Of a stretch of 64,000 nucleotides of DNA, positions 43,080 to 51,965 are shown one piece after another. Position numbers and translations under genes: made by a program. Numbering within the stretch: position 1 is the first letter of the stretch; the number at the start of each line of letters is the position of its first letter. Origin of the DNA: a bacterium (GTDB lineage Bacteria; Desulfobacterota; DSWW01); the NCBI GenBank assembly GCA_028277985.1, contig JANQFG010000034.1:1-64000 (forward strand). Direction: 5' to 3'. The notes below the pieces were generated by a model that was not told the origin of the DNA, searched no databases, and was given only the letters and a program-made list of their open reading frames with translations.

Positions 43080-45968
43080 TCAGGTGGTGGAGAGGGTGAG
43101 GCCCGAGGGCAGGGTCTCACCGAAGACCCAGGCCTGCTCCTGCTCTTGCCAGGCGCTTTCCGGGTTCGTGAGGAGTTCCCGGAGACGGTCCGGCTGGGGG
43201 AGCCCCCCCAGCCACTCCGAAACCTGTTTCCGGTCCTTCTCCGGAACGTCCCTCTCCCGGTCTCCCGTGTACCGTGCAACCTGGACCAGCGCATGGGCCA
43301 TCGCCTCTCTGGCGGGGAGGTCCAGGGCGAGGAGCCCTGCTATCCAGGAGGAGGCCTCACCCTTCGGAATCACCCGGTCGAGCGGACCATACAAGGGAAC
43401 CCTGGCCCCGAAGCGACTGAGGGTCCAGAGGTCCTGGGGACGCGTTTTCTTCCGGATCTTCTCGAGCAGGAGGCGACCGAGCTCGGCCTTTGTCTCGACC
43501 GGAAGCCGTTCGAAATTCGCCATGGCCATCCACACTTCGATTTCTTCCTGCGCGTTCAGTCGCTTCGGAAGCTGACTGTCCCCCTTTTTCTTCTTCTTCG
43601 CGCCGGGGGGCTGAAAATATCCGGCCAGCTGCTGGTAGATACGCCACTGGTGTCCTGCAGAAAGCCCACCTGCCACGCGGCGAAGGAAGATCCATAGCTC
43701 AGACCGGCAGGATACCTGCCTCGGGAAATGCAGGCCCTGCAGATAGATCTTCCAGACCTCCTTCATCCTCCACTCGTCCACCGGGTCACCGAAGCCGGGT
43801 CGCAGACAGAAGCCGAGGAGGTTGAACCACCGCGCCTCGTGCTGCGGGCTGCGCGACCGGCCGTCCCGGGTCTCGAGCAGCGTGTCGGACAACCTACGAA
43901 TCAGAGAGGTAGGCCATTTCTCCTTTTGCATCTTCACGGCGGCTGAGAGCCCCTTCATCAGGCGTTCCGGGGAATGCTCTTTGGAGGTTTCCCGTCCGGA
44001 GAATGTGGCATGAATCTTCTCCTGTGCCTTTTCGATGATCGCCTGATCCAGGATCTCGCCCGAGGAAACCTCGGCCGCTGCTTCCTGGTCGACATCCTGG
44101 CGCACATCGAATCGAAGCTGCCACCGATGCGGGGTCTCGGTCGACTGGCACCACAGGTCCAGGGTTCCCACTTCGGTGAGTCTGACCGCAAGCCGGGCAG
44201 GCAGCTGCTTTGCAACACCCTTCTTTCCGTACCGCAGAACCGTCCGGATCGGCGGAAACACGGTGATCTCCTCGTCGGCTAGATCGATCACCTCGCCGAG
44301 TCGATCGCCGAGGCGGGTGCTGGAGCTCAGCAGTTGAAAGCTGGCAGGCTGATTCGCAAGGACTTCAAAGGTCGGGGACTCGAGCTCCACATCGAATCCT
44401 TCCTCTGTGCCCCTGGGCACCAGGCAGACCCCTCTGCGCGAGCCGGTCTTGCCGACAGCCTCGTCTCCTTGCACATCTACGAAATAGGCGCGAGGGCTCC
44501 CTGCCCCCACCCGGACCCCTTCGCCCATGCGAACGAGCCCGTAGTAGGCTGCACCCACGGCAACCGCAAGCTCCGGGTTCGGATTCTCGAGCTCCTCTGG
44601 AAGCCACCCCTCCTCCGTCAGGTGCCGGAACCAGTGTGAAACGATTTCCCTTATGCGATCCCGGACCGGAGCCGGCGTGAGGGCCCCGCCGTTGAACAGG
44701 ACAAAATCCGGGTAAAGGGCGGATCGGCCCGTCTCCCGGGCCATCAGATCCTCGAACCGCTTCCAGAAGGCGCCCATATGCTTGCTGATGGCCGGGTCCT
44801 GAACATAGGGCAGCCCCCATTCGGTCAGGCCGGTACGCCGGGCTTCCTGCGGCACGTCCTCCAGGGGTACTGCCGGAAAGAAGCCTTCCATGATCAGGTT
44901 GCCCACTTCCTCACGGGTCAGGGTACCTTTCAGGGTATTGGCGATCAGCTTCCCACCCGACCCCATCACCACCACGTCCATGCTGGCCTGCTCGTCCTCC
45001 GCACCGAGAAGGGTCTCCTTCGCCTTCCTGCACTGGTGGCAGAGCTGATGCCATCGTTTGGATTCGAGCTTCCCGGGCTGCCCCATCAACCTGGTTTCCA
45101 GATGCCTGCCCAGGGCAAGGTCCATGTTGTCCCCGCCCAGCATCAGATGGTCGCCCACGGCAAGCCGATCGAACCGCAAGCCCTGCTCTCCCTCCCGGAT
45201 GGCCACAAGGGTGAAGTCCGTGGTCCCTCCTCCCACATCACATACGAGGACCAATTGCCCGTCCTGCATCCGGTTCGCCCAGTCCTGTTCGTGACAGGAA
45301 AGCCATGCATAGAACGCGGCAAGGGGCTCTTCCACCAGGATGACCCGGGAGAGACCTGCCTGCCGGGCCGCGTCGATCGTCAACTCCCGGGCCACCTCAT
45401 CGAACGAGGCGGGCACCGTGAGGATCACCCGCTGTTCTTCTATTCGGTTTGCCTCGACCTCTTCGGCCATCTGCTCGTTCCAGGACTCGCGGACATGTTG
45501 CAGATAGCGTGCGCTCGCCTCCACGGGCGATACCTTGGGAACTCCCTCTGCAGCCCCCCAGGGAAGAATGGGGGCGGTTCGGTCCACTCCACCGTGGCAC
45601 AGCCAGGATTTTGCAGAAGAGACAAGGCGGCCGGGCACGAGTCCGCCCTGCTCCCTCGCAAATTCGCCCACTGCGTAGGCGCGTTCCTCGTCCCACGGAA
45701 GCCGGGTGCTCCCTTCGGAGAGCTCGTAGGAGCCGGGCAGATAGAGAAAGGAGGGAAGAACCGGCCGGGCCGCAACTTCACCCGGTGCCACGAGTTGAGA
45801 CGGCGCGAGCAAGCGAATCGACCGATGTCCGGGCTCGTCCTCTTCCGCAGCCAGGTCGACGTACGCCACCGCCGAGTTCGTGGTACCCAGGTCGATCCCG
45901 ATGATGTAGCGATGTTCGAGATCTTCCCGTTCCACCGCTTTTTCTTCGGTAGACGTAGCTTGTTTCAT
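43080..45968 (-). CDS. Hsp70-like protein with C-terminal DUF3731-type domain
   Basis: 962 residues. N-terminal actin-like ATPase with YIIGIDLGTTNSAVAYV (about 21-37), the connect region VCDVGGGTTDFTLV (about 240) and ARELTIDAARQAGL. DnaK is about 640 residues and ends in a substrate domain; here residues about 600-960 are a long helical region matching the DUF3731 type. Its usual neighbours elsewhere are a second Hsp70 and DUF2760. Here it follows an acyl-CoA synthetase by 15 nt, so is in that operon. It is a distant DnaK paralogue, not housekeeping DnaK: no GrpE/DnaJ is nearby and there is no canonical EEVD tail. Client unknown. Confidence 0.88.
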   Translation of the reverse strand: MKQATSTEEKAVEREDLEHRYIIGIDLGTTNSAVAYVDLAAEEDEPGHRSIRLLAPSQLVAPGEVAARPVLPSFLYLPGSYELSEGSTRLPWDEERAYAVGEFAREQGGLVPGRLVSSAKSWLCHGGVDRTAPILPWGAAEGVPKVSPVEASARYLQHVRESWNEQMAEEVEANRIEEQRVILTVPASFDEVARELTIDAARQAGLSRVILVEEPLAAFYAWLSCHEQDWANRMQDGQLVLVCDVGGGTTDFTLVAIREGEQGLRFDRLAVGDHLMLGGDNMDLALGRHLETRLMGQPGKLESKRWHQLCHQCRKAKETLLGAEDEQASMDVVVMGSGGKLIANTLKGTLTREEVGNLIMEGFFPAVPLEDVPQEARRTGLTEWGLPYVQDPAISKHMGAFWKRFEDLMARETGRSALYPDFVLFNGGALTPAPVRDRIREIVSHWFRHLTEEGWLPEELENPNPELAVAVGAAYYGLVRMGEGVRVGAGSPRAYFVDVQGDEAVGKTGSRRGVCLVPRGTEEGFDVELESPTFEVLANQPASFQLLSSSTRLGDRLGEVIDLADEEITVFPPIRTVLRYGKKGVAKQLPARLAVRLTEVGTLDLWCQSTETPHRWQLRFDVRQDVDQEAAAEVSSGEILDQAIIEKAQEKIHATFSGRETSKEHSPERLMKGLSAAVKMQKEKWPTSLIRRLSDTLLETRDGRSRSPQHEARWFNLLGFCLRPGFGDPVDEWRMKEVWKIYLQGLHFPRQVSCRSELWIFLRRVAGGLSAGHQWRIYQQLAGYFQPPGAKKKKKGDSQLPKRLNAQEEIEVWMAMANFERLPVETKAELGRLLLEKIRKKTRPQDLWTLSRFGARVPLYGPLDRVIPKGEASSWIAGLLALDLPAREAMAHALVQVARYTGDRERDVPEKDRKQVSEWLGGLPQPDRLRELLTNPESAWQEQEQAWVFGETLPSGLTLSTT

Positions 45969-45983
45969 TGTACTTGTCCCGTC

Positions 45984-47432
45984 TCAGTTCGAGAGGGCAC
46001 CGGGGATGGACGAATTGCGGGAGAGACTCCAGGGCAGGACGGCGCGGACTGCAGCAACTGCATCTTCCAGGTCATTGTACATGCTCAACCCCGCCTCCCT
46101 GAAAATGGAAAGCGCCAGCAGCCTGATCTCTTCCAGTCGGGGCTTGTTGTCGGCCGACTTGGCGAGCACGGGAATCACAGGTTTCGCCAGGCCCTCGGCC
46201 TCCGAGCCGATGGATTGCAGACCCTCTTCCAGACGTCTTCGCTCGAACAGGTTCAGATAGTCCAGAGAGAGGTAGATAATGATGAAGTCTATGTTTTCGT
46301 CCCGGTCCAGCTCCCTCATCGCATGGGTCATGATCTTGTAGTCAAACCCGGCGGCCCCCAGGTCCACGGGGTTCCGGGTGCTCGTGTTCACGTCCGGTAT
46401 GGTGCCGGCAATGCTCTCCTGTGTCTTCCTGCTCAATTCCGGAATGGAGAACCCGGCGCTTGCGGCCAGGTCCGTGAACAGCACGGATGTCCCTCCGCCC
46501 GCACCCAGGTAACCGATCCTGGAACCCGCCGGGATCTTTTTGGAAGAGGCCAGCATGACCGCATCGACCATCTGCCTTTCCGTGTGCACCTCGATGCATC
46601 GGTGCTGGCGCATCACAGCGGACCAGATCGAATAGTCCCCGGCCATGGCGCCCGTATGGCTTGCCGCCGCCTCTGCCCCCTCACCGGTGATCCCGCCCTT
46701 CAGGATGACAACCGGCTTTTGGGGCGTGACCCTCTTCAAGGTCGCAAGGAAGGCAACGCTGTCCTTGACGTCTTCGATGTACGCTGCAATCACCTTGATC
46801 CCATCGTCTCCTGCCAGGTACCCCATGAATTCCTCAACGGTCAGATCCATCTGATTGCCGAAGGAGACCGCCTTGTTGATCCCGATCCCGCGGGCGCCTG
46901 CCATGCGCATGAAATTGTTCGTCACGCCTCCGGACTGCCCAAGGAATCCCACTGTGCCGGGTCCGTCCTGCTCGACCGTCGGGTCAAAGGTTACCCCGGA
47001 TTCGGCGCAGTGAACGCCCAGGCAGTTCGGGCCCACGATCCGGGTCGCTCCCTTCCGCGCGGTCCGGATCATCGCCTCTTCCAGATCCGTGTTGCCCACC
47101 TCCGAGAACCCGGAGGTGAAGAAGTGCACGAATCGCACCCCCTTGTCCACAGCCACCTCCAGCGTGTCCTGGGCAAACCGGGAAGGAACCAGGCAAACGA
47201 CCAAGTCCACCTCTTCCGGGACATCCTCGAGAGATGGATAGACGCGCTGCCCGTCGATCTCTTCATGAGAGGGGTTCACCGGATACACTTCCCCCTTGAA
47301 CCCGGTGGCCTTGAGGATCTGAAAAAAAGGCATTCTGCCGGTTGCCATGTCAGGGGATGCCCCGACAACCGCAATGCGCCTCGGATAGAAGAGGTGTTTC
47401 AAATCGGTTTTCGCCTTGCCGTCAACTGCCAT
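45984..47432 (-). CDS. NDP-forming acyl-CoA synthetase, alpha-type subunit (CoA-binding)
   Basis: 482 residues. The CoA-binding Rossmann domain starts IAVVGASPDMATGR, then GVHCAESGVTFDP, a succinyl-CoA-ligase-like domain and the catalytic histidine segment ASHTGAMAGD (about 262), phosphorylated in the reaction cycle. The ATP-grasp beta domain is absent, so a partner encoded elsewhere is needed. Enzymes of this type make ATP or GTP from acyl-CoA, fitting anaerobic catabolism. Strong promoter and palindrome precede it. It leads the operon with the Hsp70. Confidence 0.88.
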   Translation of the reverse strand: MAVDGKAKTDLKHLFYPRRIAVVGASPDMATGRMPFFQILKATGFKGEVYPVNPSHEEIDGQRVYPSLEDVPEEVDLVVCLVPSRFAQDTLEVAVDKGVRFVHFFTSGFSEVGNTDLEEAMIRTARKGATRIVGPNCLGVHCAESGVTFDPTVEQDGPGTVGFLGQSGGVTNNFMRMAGARGIGINKAVSFGNQMDLTVEEFMGYLAGDDGIKVIAAYIEDVKDSVAFLATLKRVTPQKPVVILKGGITGEGAEAAASHTGAMAGDYSIWSAVMRQHRCIEVHTERQMVDAVMLASSKKIPAGSRIGYLGAGGGTSVLFTDLAASAGFSIPELSRKTQESIAGTIPDVNTSTRNPVDLGAAGFDYKIMTHAMRELDRDENIDFIIIYLSLDYLNLFERRRLEEGLQSIGSEAEGLAKPVIPVLAKSADNKPRLEEIRLLALSIFREAGLSMYNDLEDAVAAVRAVLPWSLSRNSSIPGALSN

Positions 47433-47441
47433 GAACGTGCT

Positions 47442-47451
47442 CCCACGTGGG
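47442..47451. promoter_or_regulatory. Palindrome overlapping the ribosome-binding region
   Basis: CCCACGTGGG is a perfect 10-bp palindrome just upstream of the acyl-CoA synthetase start; its minus-strand half supplies GTGGGAG, the likely ribosome site. It could bind a regulator or hide the site in an RNA hairpin. Chance occurrence is not excluded. Confidence 0.35.
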
Positions 47452-47480
47452 CTCTATCCTGCCAAAACCTGAAACAGGCA

Positions 47481-47509
47481 AGTATAGACGTGTCGAAAGG
47501 GAGTGTCAA
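47481..47509 (-). promoter_or_regulatory. Strong sigma70-type promoter for the acyl-CoA synthetase/Hsp70 operon
   Basis: Read on the minus strand: consensus TTGACA, a 17-nt spacer, then TATACT. Transcription would start near 47475, leaving a short leader that contains the 47442-47451 palindrome. A poor hairpin with a T run (47506-47520) just upstream could end transcription from the small membrane-protein gene. Confidence 0.7.
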
Positions 47510-47535
47510 AAAAAGGACCCTTTGAGGGGGAGGAA

Positions 47536-47730
47536 TCACCCAAGGACGGGCATGAACTCGAAGATACCGTTGGCGTTCAGGAAATCCAGGATTTCGACCA
47601 GTACGGCGACCGAAAGGAAAGCGGATGCGACCATGCAGAGCAGCCCAAGGAAGCCCCACCAGTTTATCTTCGATCCCAGGGGTGGAATCTCTTTCGGGGC
47701 GACTCTTGTCTGCTCGATCCCTGCAGGCAT
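47536..47730 (-). CDS. Small membrane protein
   Basis: 64 residues. One hydrophobic helix (about 24-48, WWGFLGLLCMVASAFLSVAV) between a polar N-terminus and a short tail ending FMPVLG. ATG preceded by GGAGA. It is short and of unknown family, but the clean ribosome site and membrane-protein composition support it. Confidence 0.55.
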   Translation of the reverse strand: MPAGIEQTRVAPKEIPPLGSKINWWGFLGLLCMVASAFLSVAVLVEILDFLNANGIFEFMPVLG

Positions 47731-48116
47731 GTTCTTCTCTCCGGAATTCGCACGATATTACTAATCGGTAAATGGGCCTGAAAACATGAATCCTGCAGGG
47801 ATCAGGGTCCAGTGGCCGGACCATCCCGTTCCGGCTCCCCGGGCAAAGGCGGGTAACCTGCTTGATATCATTGATGAATTTCCTGCGCGGGATGGAGTTC
47901 GTCCAGCTATTCGAGGACATCTTCCGGTTGCTGCCCTCCCCTCGGGCGCGGGCACGCGCACGGACACGGGCCGTGTGATTAGGGGCGGCTGACGCTTTGT
48001 GCCTCTTGCCCACCGACAGAGGAAGGGAACCCGGGGCAAGCCGCCGCCTTGGTCAAGCCGGAACCGTCTGATAGGATGGGGATTCTCCAACCCGTGCGGA
48101 GAGGGGAACAGGGAAC
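47731..48116. other. Intergenic region, divergent, nothing assigned
   Basis: 386 bases between the small membrane protein and the PAP2 gene. Several open frames cross it in all directions, but none has both a ribosome site and protein-like composition. A short GC-rich inverted repeat (CACGGGCCGTG) lies near 47965; I see no known riboswitch. Confidence 0.4.
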
Positions 48117-49016
48117 ATGGAAGGCGTTCTGGATTGGGGCATCCGCGTAGTCCTCTGGTTCCAGCAGGCAAGCCCTGCCCTCGACATCCCCTTCAAGGCC
48201 TTGACCTTGATGGGAAACGAGGTGTTCTACCTGATCTTCTTCCCCCTGATCTACTGGTGCGTGGATCGTCGGTTCGGGGCCAGGCTGATCATTCTCTTCC
48301 TGTTCTCATCCTGCATGAACGCCATGGCAAAAGAGCTTGCCGGGCAGCCCAGGCCGTTTCAGTATGACCCGACTGTACAGAAGCTGTGGAATGCGGGTGG
48401 CGGCGGCCTGCCCAGCGGTCACACCCAGAGTGCTGTCGTACTATGGGGCTACCTGGCTTCCCAGTTCCGAAGGACCTGGCTGTGGGTAGTGGCCGGATCA
48501 CTCATCGTGCTCATCCCCCTTTCTCGCGTCTATCTGGGTGTACACTTCCCGACCGATCTGCTTGGGGGATACCTGTTGGGTGCAGCCCTGCTGCTGCTCT
48601 ACATCAGGCTGGAACCGGGGGTCGAGGAGTGGCTGAAGGACCGGAACATGGGTGTGCAACTCCTGGTCGCCCTGGCCCTTTCTTCCCTGATTCTACTGCT
48701 TTCCCCCCGCGTCGAGGCTTACCAGGTCAGGACGGCCGCGGCCCTGATGGGGATGGGTGCAGGTTTCGTCATGGAGCGGAGATGGATCCGGTTCGACTCG
48801 GGCGGAAACTGGCGAAAAAGGGCTCTTCGCCTGCTCTGTGGCATGATGGTCCTGGTCCTCTTGCGGCAGGGCCTCGGCTTGGTCGCGGTCGGAATGGGCC
48901 ACGAACAGATCTTCCGCTTTGTCCGCTACCTGTTCCTTGGACTCGGGGGGTCATTGATCGCGCCCTGGCTTTTCGTCTCCCTCGGATTGGCGGAAAGAGA
49001 GGAGAAGAGCCTTTGA
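48117..49016 (+). CDS. PAP2-type membrane phosphatase
   Basis: 299 residues with six or more hydrophobic segments. The three PAP2 motifs are in order: KELAGQPRPF (about 70), LPSGHTQSAVV (about 98) and SRVYLGVHFPTD (about 138). The active His and Arg face the periplasm in such enzymes, which remove phosphate from undecaprenyl, phosphatidyl or other lipid phosphates. Its last 3 nt overlap the next gene. Confidence 0.92.
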   Translation: MEGVLDWGIRVVLWFQQASPALDIPFKALTLMGNEVFYLIFFPLIYWCVDRRFGARLIILFLFSSCMNAMAKELAGQPRPFQYDPTVQKLWNAGGGGLPSGHTQSAVVLWGYLASQFRRTWLWVVAGSLIVLIPLSRVYLGVHFPTDLLGGYLLGAALLLLYIRLEPGVEEWLKDRNMGVQLLVALALSSLILLLSPRVEAYQVRTAAALMGMGAGFVMERRWIRFDSGGNWRKRALRLLCGMMVLVLLRQGLGLVAVGMGHEQIFRFVRYLFLGLGGSLIAPWLFVSLGLAEREEKSL

Positions 49017-49573
49017 AGAACTCTGCCGGCTCAGGACGCAGGCTCCTCCCTGTCGCATCGATCGCATCCCTGGCGGTGGCTGCCGCCCTGGTCCTGGGTC
49101 CGGCGCTTCTGTCCTGTGATCCTGGAGATGACGAACGAAGGCGGGAAGAGATCGAAGCGATGTACCAGGACTACAAGAAACGATCCTTTCCTGAGGTCAT
49201 CGACGTGGAACCGCGGCTTGCCATGGACCTAGCAAGGCGGTCCGAAGTCGTTATCGTGGACGTACGCACGCCCGAGGAGCAACAGGTCTCGATGATACCC
49301 GGCGCGGTCAGCGAGAAACAGTTCCTGAGGGATCTCGAACAGCACAAAGATCGCCTCGTCATCGGATACTGCACCATCAGCTACCGCAGTGGCGAATTCG
49401 CCCGGAAACTGAGAGCCGAGCACGGCATCACCATGTACAACCTGCGGGGCGGGTTGCTCGCGTGGGTACATGACGGGGGTGACATCGTAGACCAGAAGGG
49501 CAAGACCAGACGCATCCACGTTTACGGACGAAAGTGGAATCTGGCCCCCAAGGCATTCGAAGCAATCTGGTGA
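49013..49573 (+). CDS. Rhodanese-domain lipoprotein or secreted protein
   Basis: 186 residues from the TTG at 49013, which overlaps the PAP2 stop as TTGA and has AGGAG eight bases upstream. The N-terminus is a signal peptide (SIASLAVAAALVLGPALLSC), with Cys in a plausible lipobox. The rhodanese domain has IVDVRTPEEQQ and the active loop YCTISYRSG, with Cys as the sulfur or redox-active residue. The frame is open upstream to 48386 but that part is inside the PAP2 gene. Possible roles are periplasmic sulfur transfer or thiol chemistry. Confidence 0.85.
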   Translation: MKNSAGSGRRLLPVASIASLAVAAALVLGPALLSCDPGDDERRREEIEAMYQDYKKRSFPEVIDVEPRLAMDLARRSEVVIVDVRTPEEQQVSMIPGAVSEKQFLRDLEQHKDRLVIGYCTISYRSGEFARKLRAEHGITMYNLRGGLLAWVHDGGDIVDQKGKTRRIHVYGRKWNLAPKAFEAIW

Positions 49574-49744
49574 TCCCTGCGCTTTGCCGGGCAGTGGCAA
49601 GTGGCGAGTGGCGGGTAGCTATCGGTCACGAGCAAAACACCCCTAGCGTTACTCTCTTTCCACTCCCTGTTTCAAAGAAACCTTTTTACAAAGCGTAGAC
49701 ATCCCCTTTTGCCTTGACCCTTTCGCCTTTCGCCTTCTGGTGCA

Positions 49745-50272
49745 TCAGCCTATTTCGACATTAGAGAAAAGGGCCTGCGCGATCAGGCCTCCGATCACGG
49801 GCAGGACAAAGGTGCTTGCCAAGCGAATCAGGGTGAATCTCCAGCCGAGGATCCCCACCTCCATGGGCAAACGGTTGACCGCCCAGAGGGACCAGGCAGT
49901 GAGATACGCCACCATCGTGCCCGCGCCCGCTCCGGAACGCAGCAGGCCGGCAGCCAGGGGCAAGCTGACAAAGGGGCCTCCAGGGGTCAAACCGCCGGCC
50001 ACTGAACCGATCAGGATGCCTCGAAGCCCGGACTCCATGCCTACCCATTTCGCGATGACCTCGTGCGGAAGAAGCACCTGAACCATCCCGGCCACGATAA
50101 AGGCGAACACCAGCAGGGGAAGGATCTGGACGAGCATGGCAAAGCCGGTCTTCACCCCCTCCACGTGCTGCGCCTCTCCCCGGAGGTAGCCCGTGAGAAG
50201 CAGCGCACCCGCAAGCACCGCAAGTATGATCGTCGGAATCAACATGCCCGAATCCCTCCTTTTCTGATCCAT
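49745..50272 (-). CDS. Half-size permease (ArsP/YraQ-like, PF03773 type)
   Basis: 175 residues from an ATG with GGGAG upstream; an open extension to 50608 lacks membrane features. Segments LLVFAFIVAGMVQVLLP, then LRGILIGSVAGGLTPGGPFVSLPLAAGLL and GTMVAYLTAWSLWAVNRL match the permease family that exports organoarsenicals or heavy metals. Typical members are about 300-350 residues with two such halves, so this one is half-size and may dimerise. Divergent from the Cys-rich membrane protein; the pair may work together. Confidence 0.8.
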   Translation of the reverse strand: MDQKRRDSGMLIPTIILAVLAGALLLTGYLRGEAQHVEGVKTGFAMLVQILPLLVFAFIVAGMVQVLLPHEVIAKWVGMESGLRGILIGSVAGGLTPGGPFVSLPLAAGLLRSGAGAGTMVAYLTAWSLWAVNRLPMEVGILGWRFTLIRLASTFVLPVIGGLIAQALFSNVEIG

Positions 50273-50494
50273 GATGCACTCCCGGTTCCTCGTGGTCCGG
50301 ATACGACCCGCATGGGTGGTGTCGTGCTGTGGGGACAACGCTTCGAAGATTACGGACCCTACCACCTGAGAACGCCTGCCTGCAACCACCCGATCGCTCT
50401 CAGGCGAGTGACAGGGGGAGACAACCTCGCGTTTGATCAAGGCGTATGACATACTGTCGTGACCCTGATTTGGTCCCGAATGCAAGGAGTCGCC

Positions 50495-51106
50495 ATGGCA
50501 TTTCTCGACCCAAATAAACCGATTGCAACCTGCACGGCAGAGTCCTGCAAGGAATGTCCGGTCGATGGCTCGGTGACATGCCATTTTCGTCCCCACCAGC
50601 TCGTCCATTTCTTTGTCATATGGCTGCCAGGGTTCATCATCGGTGGTGCCGGCATCCTCCGCTTCGGTGCCTGGCCCTTTGCCCTATGGCTGGCCATCAT
50701 CATCGGTTTCTTCGGCTTCTTCGAGATCCGCGTCATGTGCTCTCACTGCCCGCACTATGCCGAACCGGGAGGCACGCTGAAGTGTTGGGCGAACCACGGA
50801 TCCCCAAAGCCCTGGAAGTATCGGCCGGGCCCGATGTCGACCCTCGAAAAGGTGGGCTTCCTGGGGGGATTTGCCGTCGTATGGTTCTATCCTCTCGGGT
50901 TTCTCGTGGCTGCAGAGCTCTGGTTCCTCCTGACCCTGTACGTGCTCACCAATGCCGGTTTCTTCGCGACCCTCAAGATGTTTCTCTGCTCCCGGTGCAT
51001 GAATTTCGCATGTCCCCTCAACGGCGTAGGAGAGGAAGCGCGGGAGCTCTTCTTCGCGAGGAATCCCGTGGTTGCCAGGGCATGGGGAAGGGATTCCGAG
51101 TCGTAG
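50495..51106 (+). CDS. Cys-rich conserved membrane protein of anaerobes
   Basis: 203 residues from the ATG at 50495, with AAGGAG upstream. It has four Cys in the first 30 residues (C13, C18, C21, C29), MCSHCPHYAEPGGTLKC in the middle and LCSRCMNFAC near the C-terminus, with four hydrophobic segments between. CxxC pairs on a membrane protein suggest bound metal or Fe-S. I know this as a conserved but uncharacterised type in methanogens and anaerobic bacteria. Followed on the same strand by PhzF-, YkgJ- and solenoid-type genes, all small metal or redox candidates. Confidence 0.72.
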   Translation: MAFLDPNKPIATCTAESCKECPVDGSVTCHFRPHQLVHFFVIWLPGFIIGGAGILRFGAWPFALWLAIIIGFFGFFEIRVMCSHCPHYAEPGGTLKCWANHGSPKPWKYRPGPMSTLEKVGFLGGFAVVWFYPLGFLVAAELWFLLTLYVLTNAGFFATLKMFLCSRCMNFACPLNGVGEEARELFFARNPVVARAWGRDSES

Positions 51107-51150
51107 TCATGCAGGAGCACGGAAATGCCGATCATTAAGGTAGAGAGACC

Positions 51151-51945
51151 ATGGCCCTAGAGATCTTCCAGGTGGACGCTTTCACAGACCAGCCATTTAC
51201 CGGGAATCCCGCCGCTGTCTGTATTCTGAACGAAGTCCGTGACGCATCCTGGATGCAGAAGGTTGCCCGTGAGATGAACCTGCCGGAGACAGCTTTTCTC
51301 TCCAGGCAGGAGGACGGGTTCGATCTACGCTGGTTCACCCCGTCCGTGGAAGTGGACTTGTGCGGCCATGCAACCCTGGCGAGTGCGCACATTCTGTGGG
51401 AGACCGGACAGTTGGATCGGCAGGCAAAGGCAAGGTTTCACACCCGAAGCGGGCTCCTGACCGCCGAATTCAATCAGGGGGAGGTCGAACTGGACTTTCC
51501 CGCCACACCCGACGAAGAGGTGAACGCCCCTGACGGGTTGTACAAGAGCTTGGGAGTGGTCCCCGTACACGTCGGGAAGAGCGTCTATGACTACCTCGTG
51601 GAGGTAGACTCGGAAAAGACCGTGAGAGACCTTCGTCCGGACCTCGGGTTGTTGAAAAAACTTGACGCGCGCGGCACCATTGTAACTGCAAGGGCCAACG
51701 GCCCGGATATCGATTTCGTCTCCCGGTTCTTCGCACCAGGGGCCGGGATCGATGAAGACCCGGTCACGGGCTCTGCGCATTGCTGCCTGGGACCCTACTG
51801 GGGCAATCGACTGGGCAAGAAGGAATTTGTAGCGTTTCAGGCTTCTGAGCGAGGGGGTACTTTGCGTGTCCGCCTCTCCGGTGACCGTGTCATTCTTGGA
51901 GGGAGGGCCGTAACCGTCCTGCGTGGCTTGCTGGTTGACGCCTGA
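51151..51945 (+). CDS. PhzF family isomerase/epimerase-like protein
   Basis: 264 residues. Starts IFQVDAFTDQPFTGNPAAVC, with the catalytic Glu in NLPETAFLS (about 45), CGHATLA and, in the C-terminal half, DPVTGSAHC. PhzF enzymes use this Glu to move a double bond without cofactor; many are close to proline racemase folds. Substrate unknown. It is followed by the YkgJ-like gene after 20 nt. Confidence 0.92.
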   Translation: MALEIFQVDAFTDQPFTGNPAAVCILNEVRDASWMQKVAREMNLPETAFLSRQEDGFDLRWFTPSVEVDLCGHATLASAHILWETGQLDRQAKARFHTRSGLLTAEFNQGEVELDFPATPDEEVNAPDGLYKSLGVVPVHVGKSVYDYLVEVDSEKTVRDLRPDLGLLKKLDARGTIVTARANGPDIDFVSRFFAPGAGIDEDPVTGSAHCCLGPYWGNRLGKKEFVAFQASERGGTLRVRLSGDRVILGGRAVTVLRGLLVDA

Positions 51946-51965
51946 ACAGAAGAGAAAACGCATCC

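Noticed and set aside
44778..47525. 915-codon plus-strand open frame
   Set aside because: It lies antisense to the Hsp70 and acyl-CoA synthetase genes, which have clear conserved motifs. Its own sequence is rich in His, Pro, Gly and Arg with no domain or ribosome site.
47399..48013. 204-codon minus-strand open frame over the spacer
   Set aside because: It overlaps the acyl-CoA synthetase start, its promoter and the small membrane protein, and its sequence is Arg/Pro-rich without motifs.
48386..49012. Longer rhodanese start
   Set aside because: The extension is inside the PAP2 gene in another frame; the TTG at 49013 has the ribosome site and signal peptide.
50273..50608. Longer permease start
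   Set aside because: The added 112 residues are not membrane-like and carry no ribosome site.
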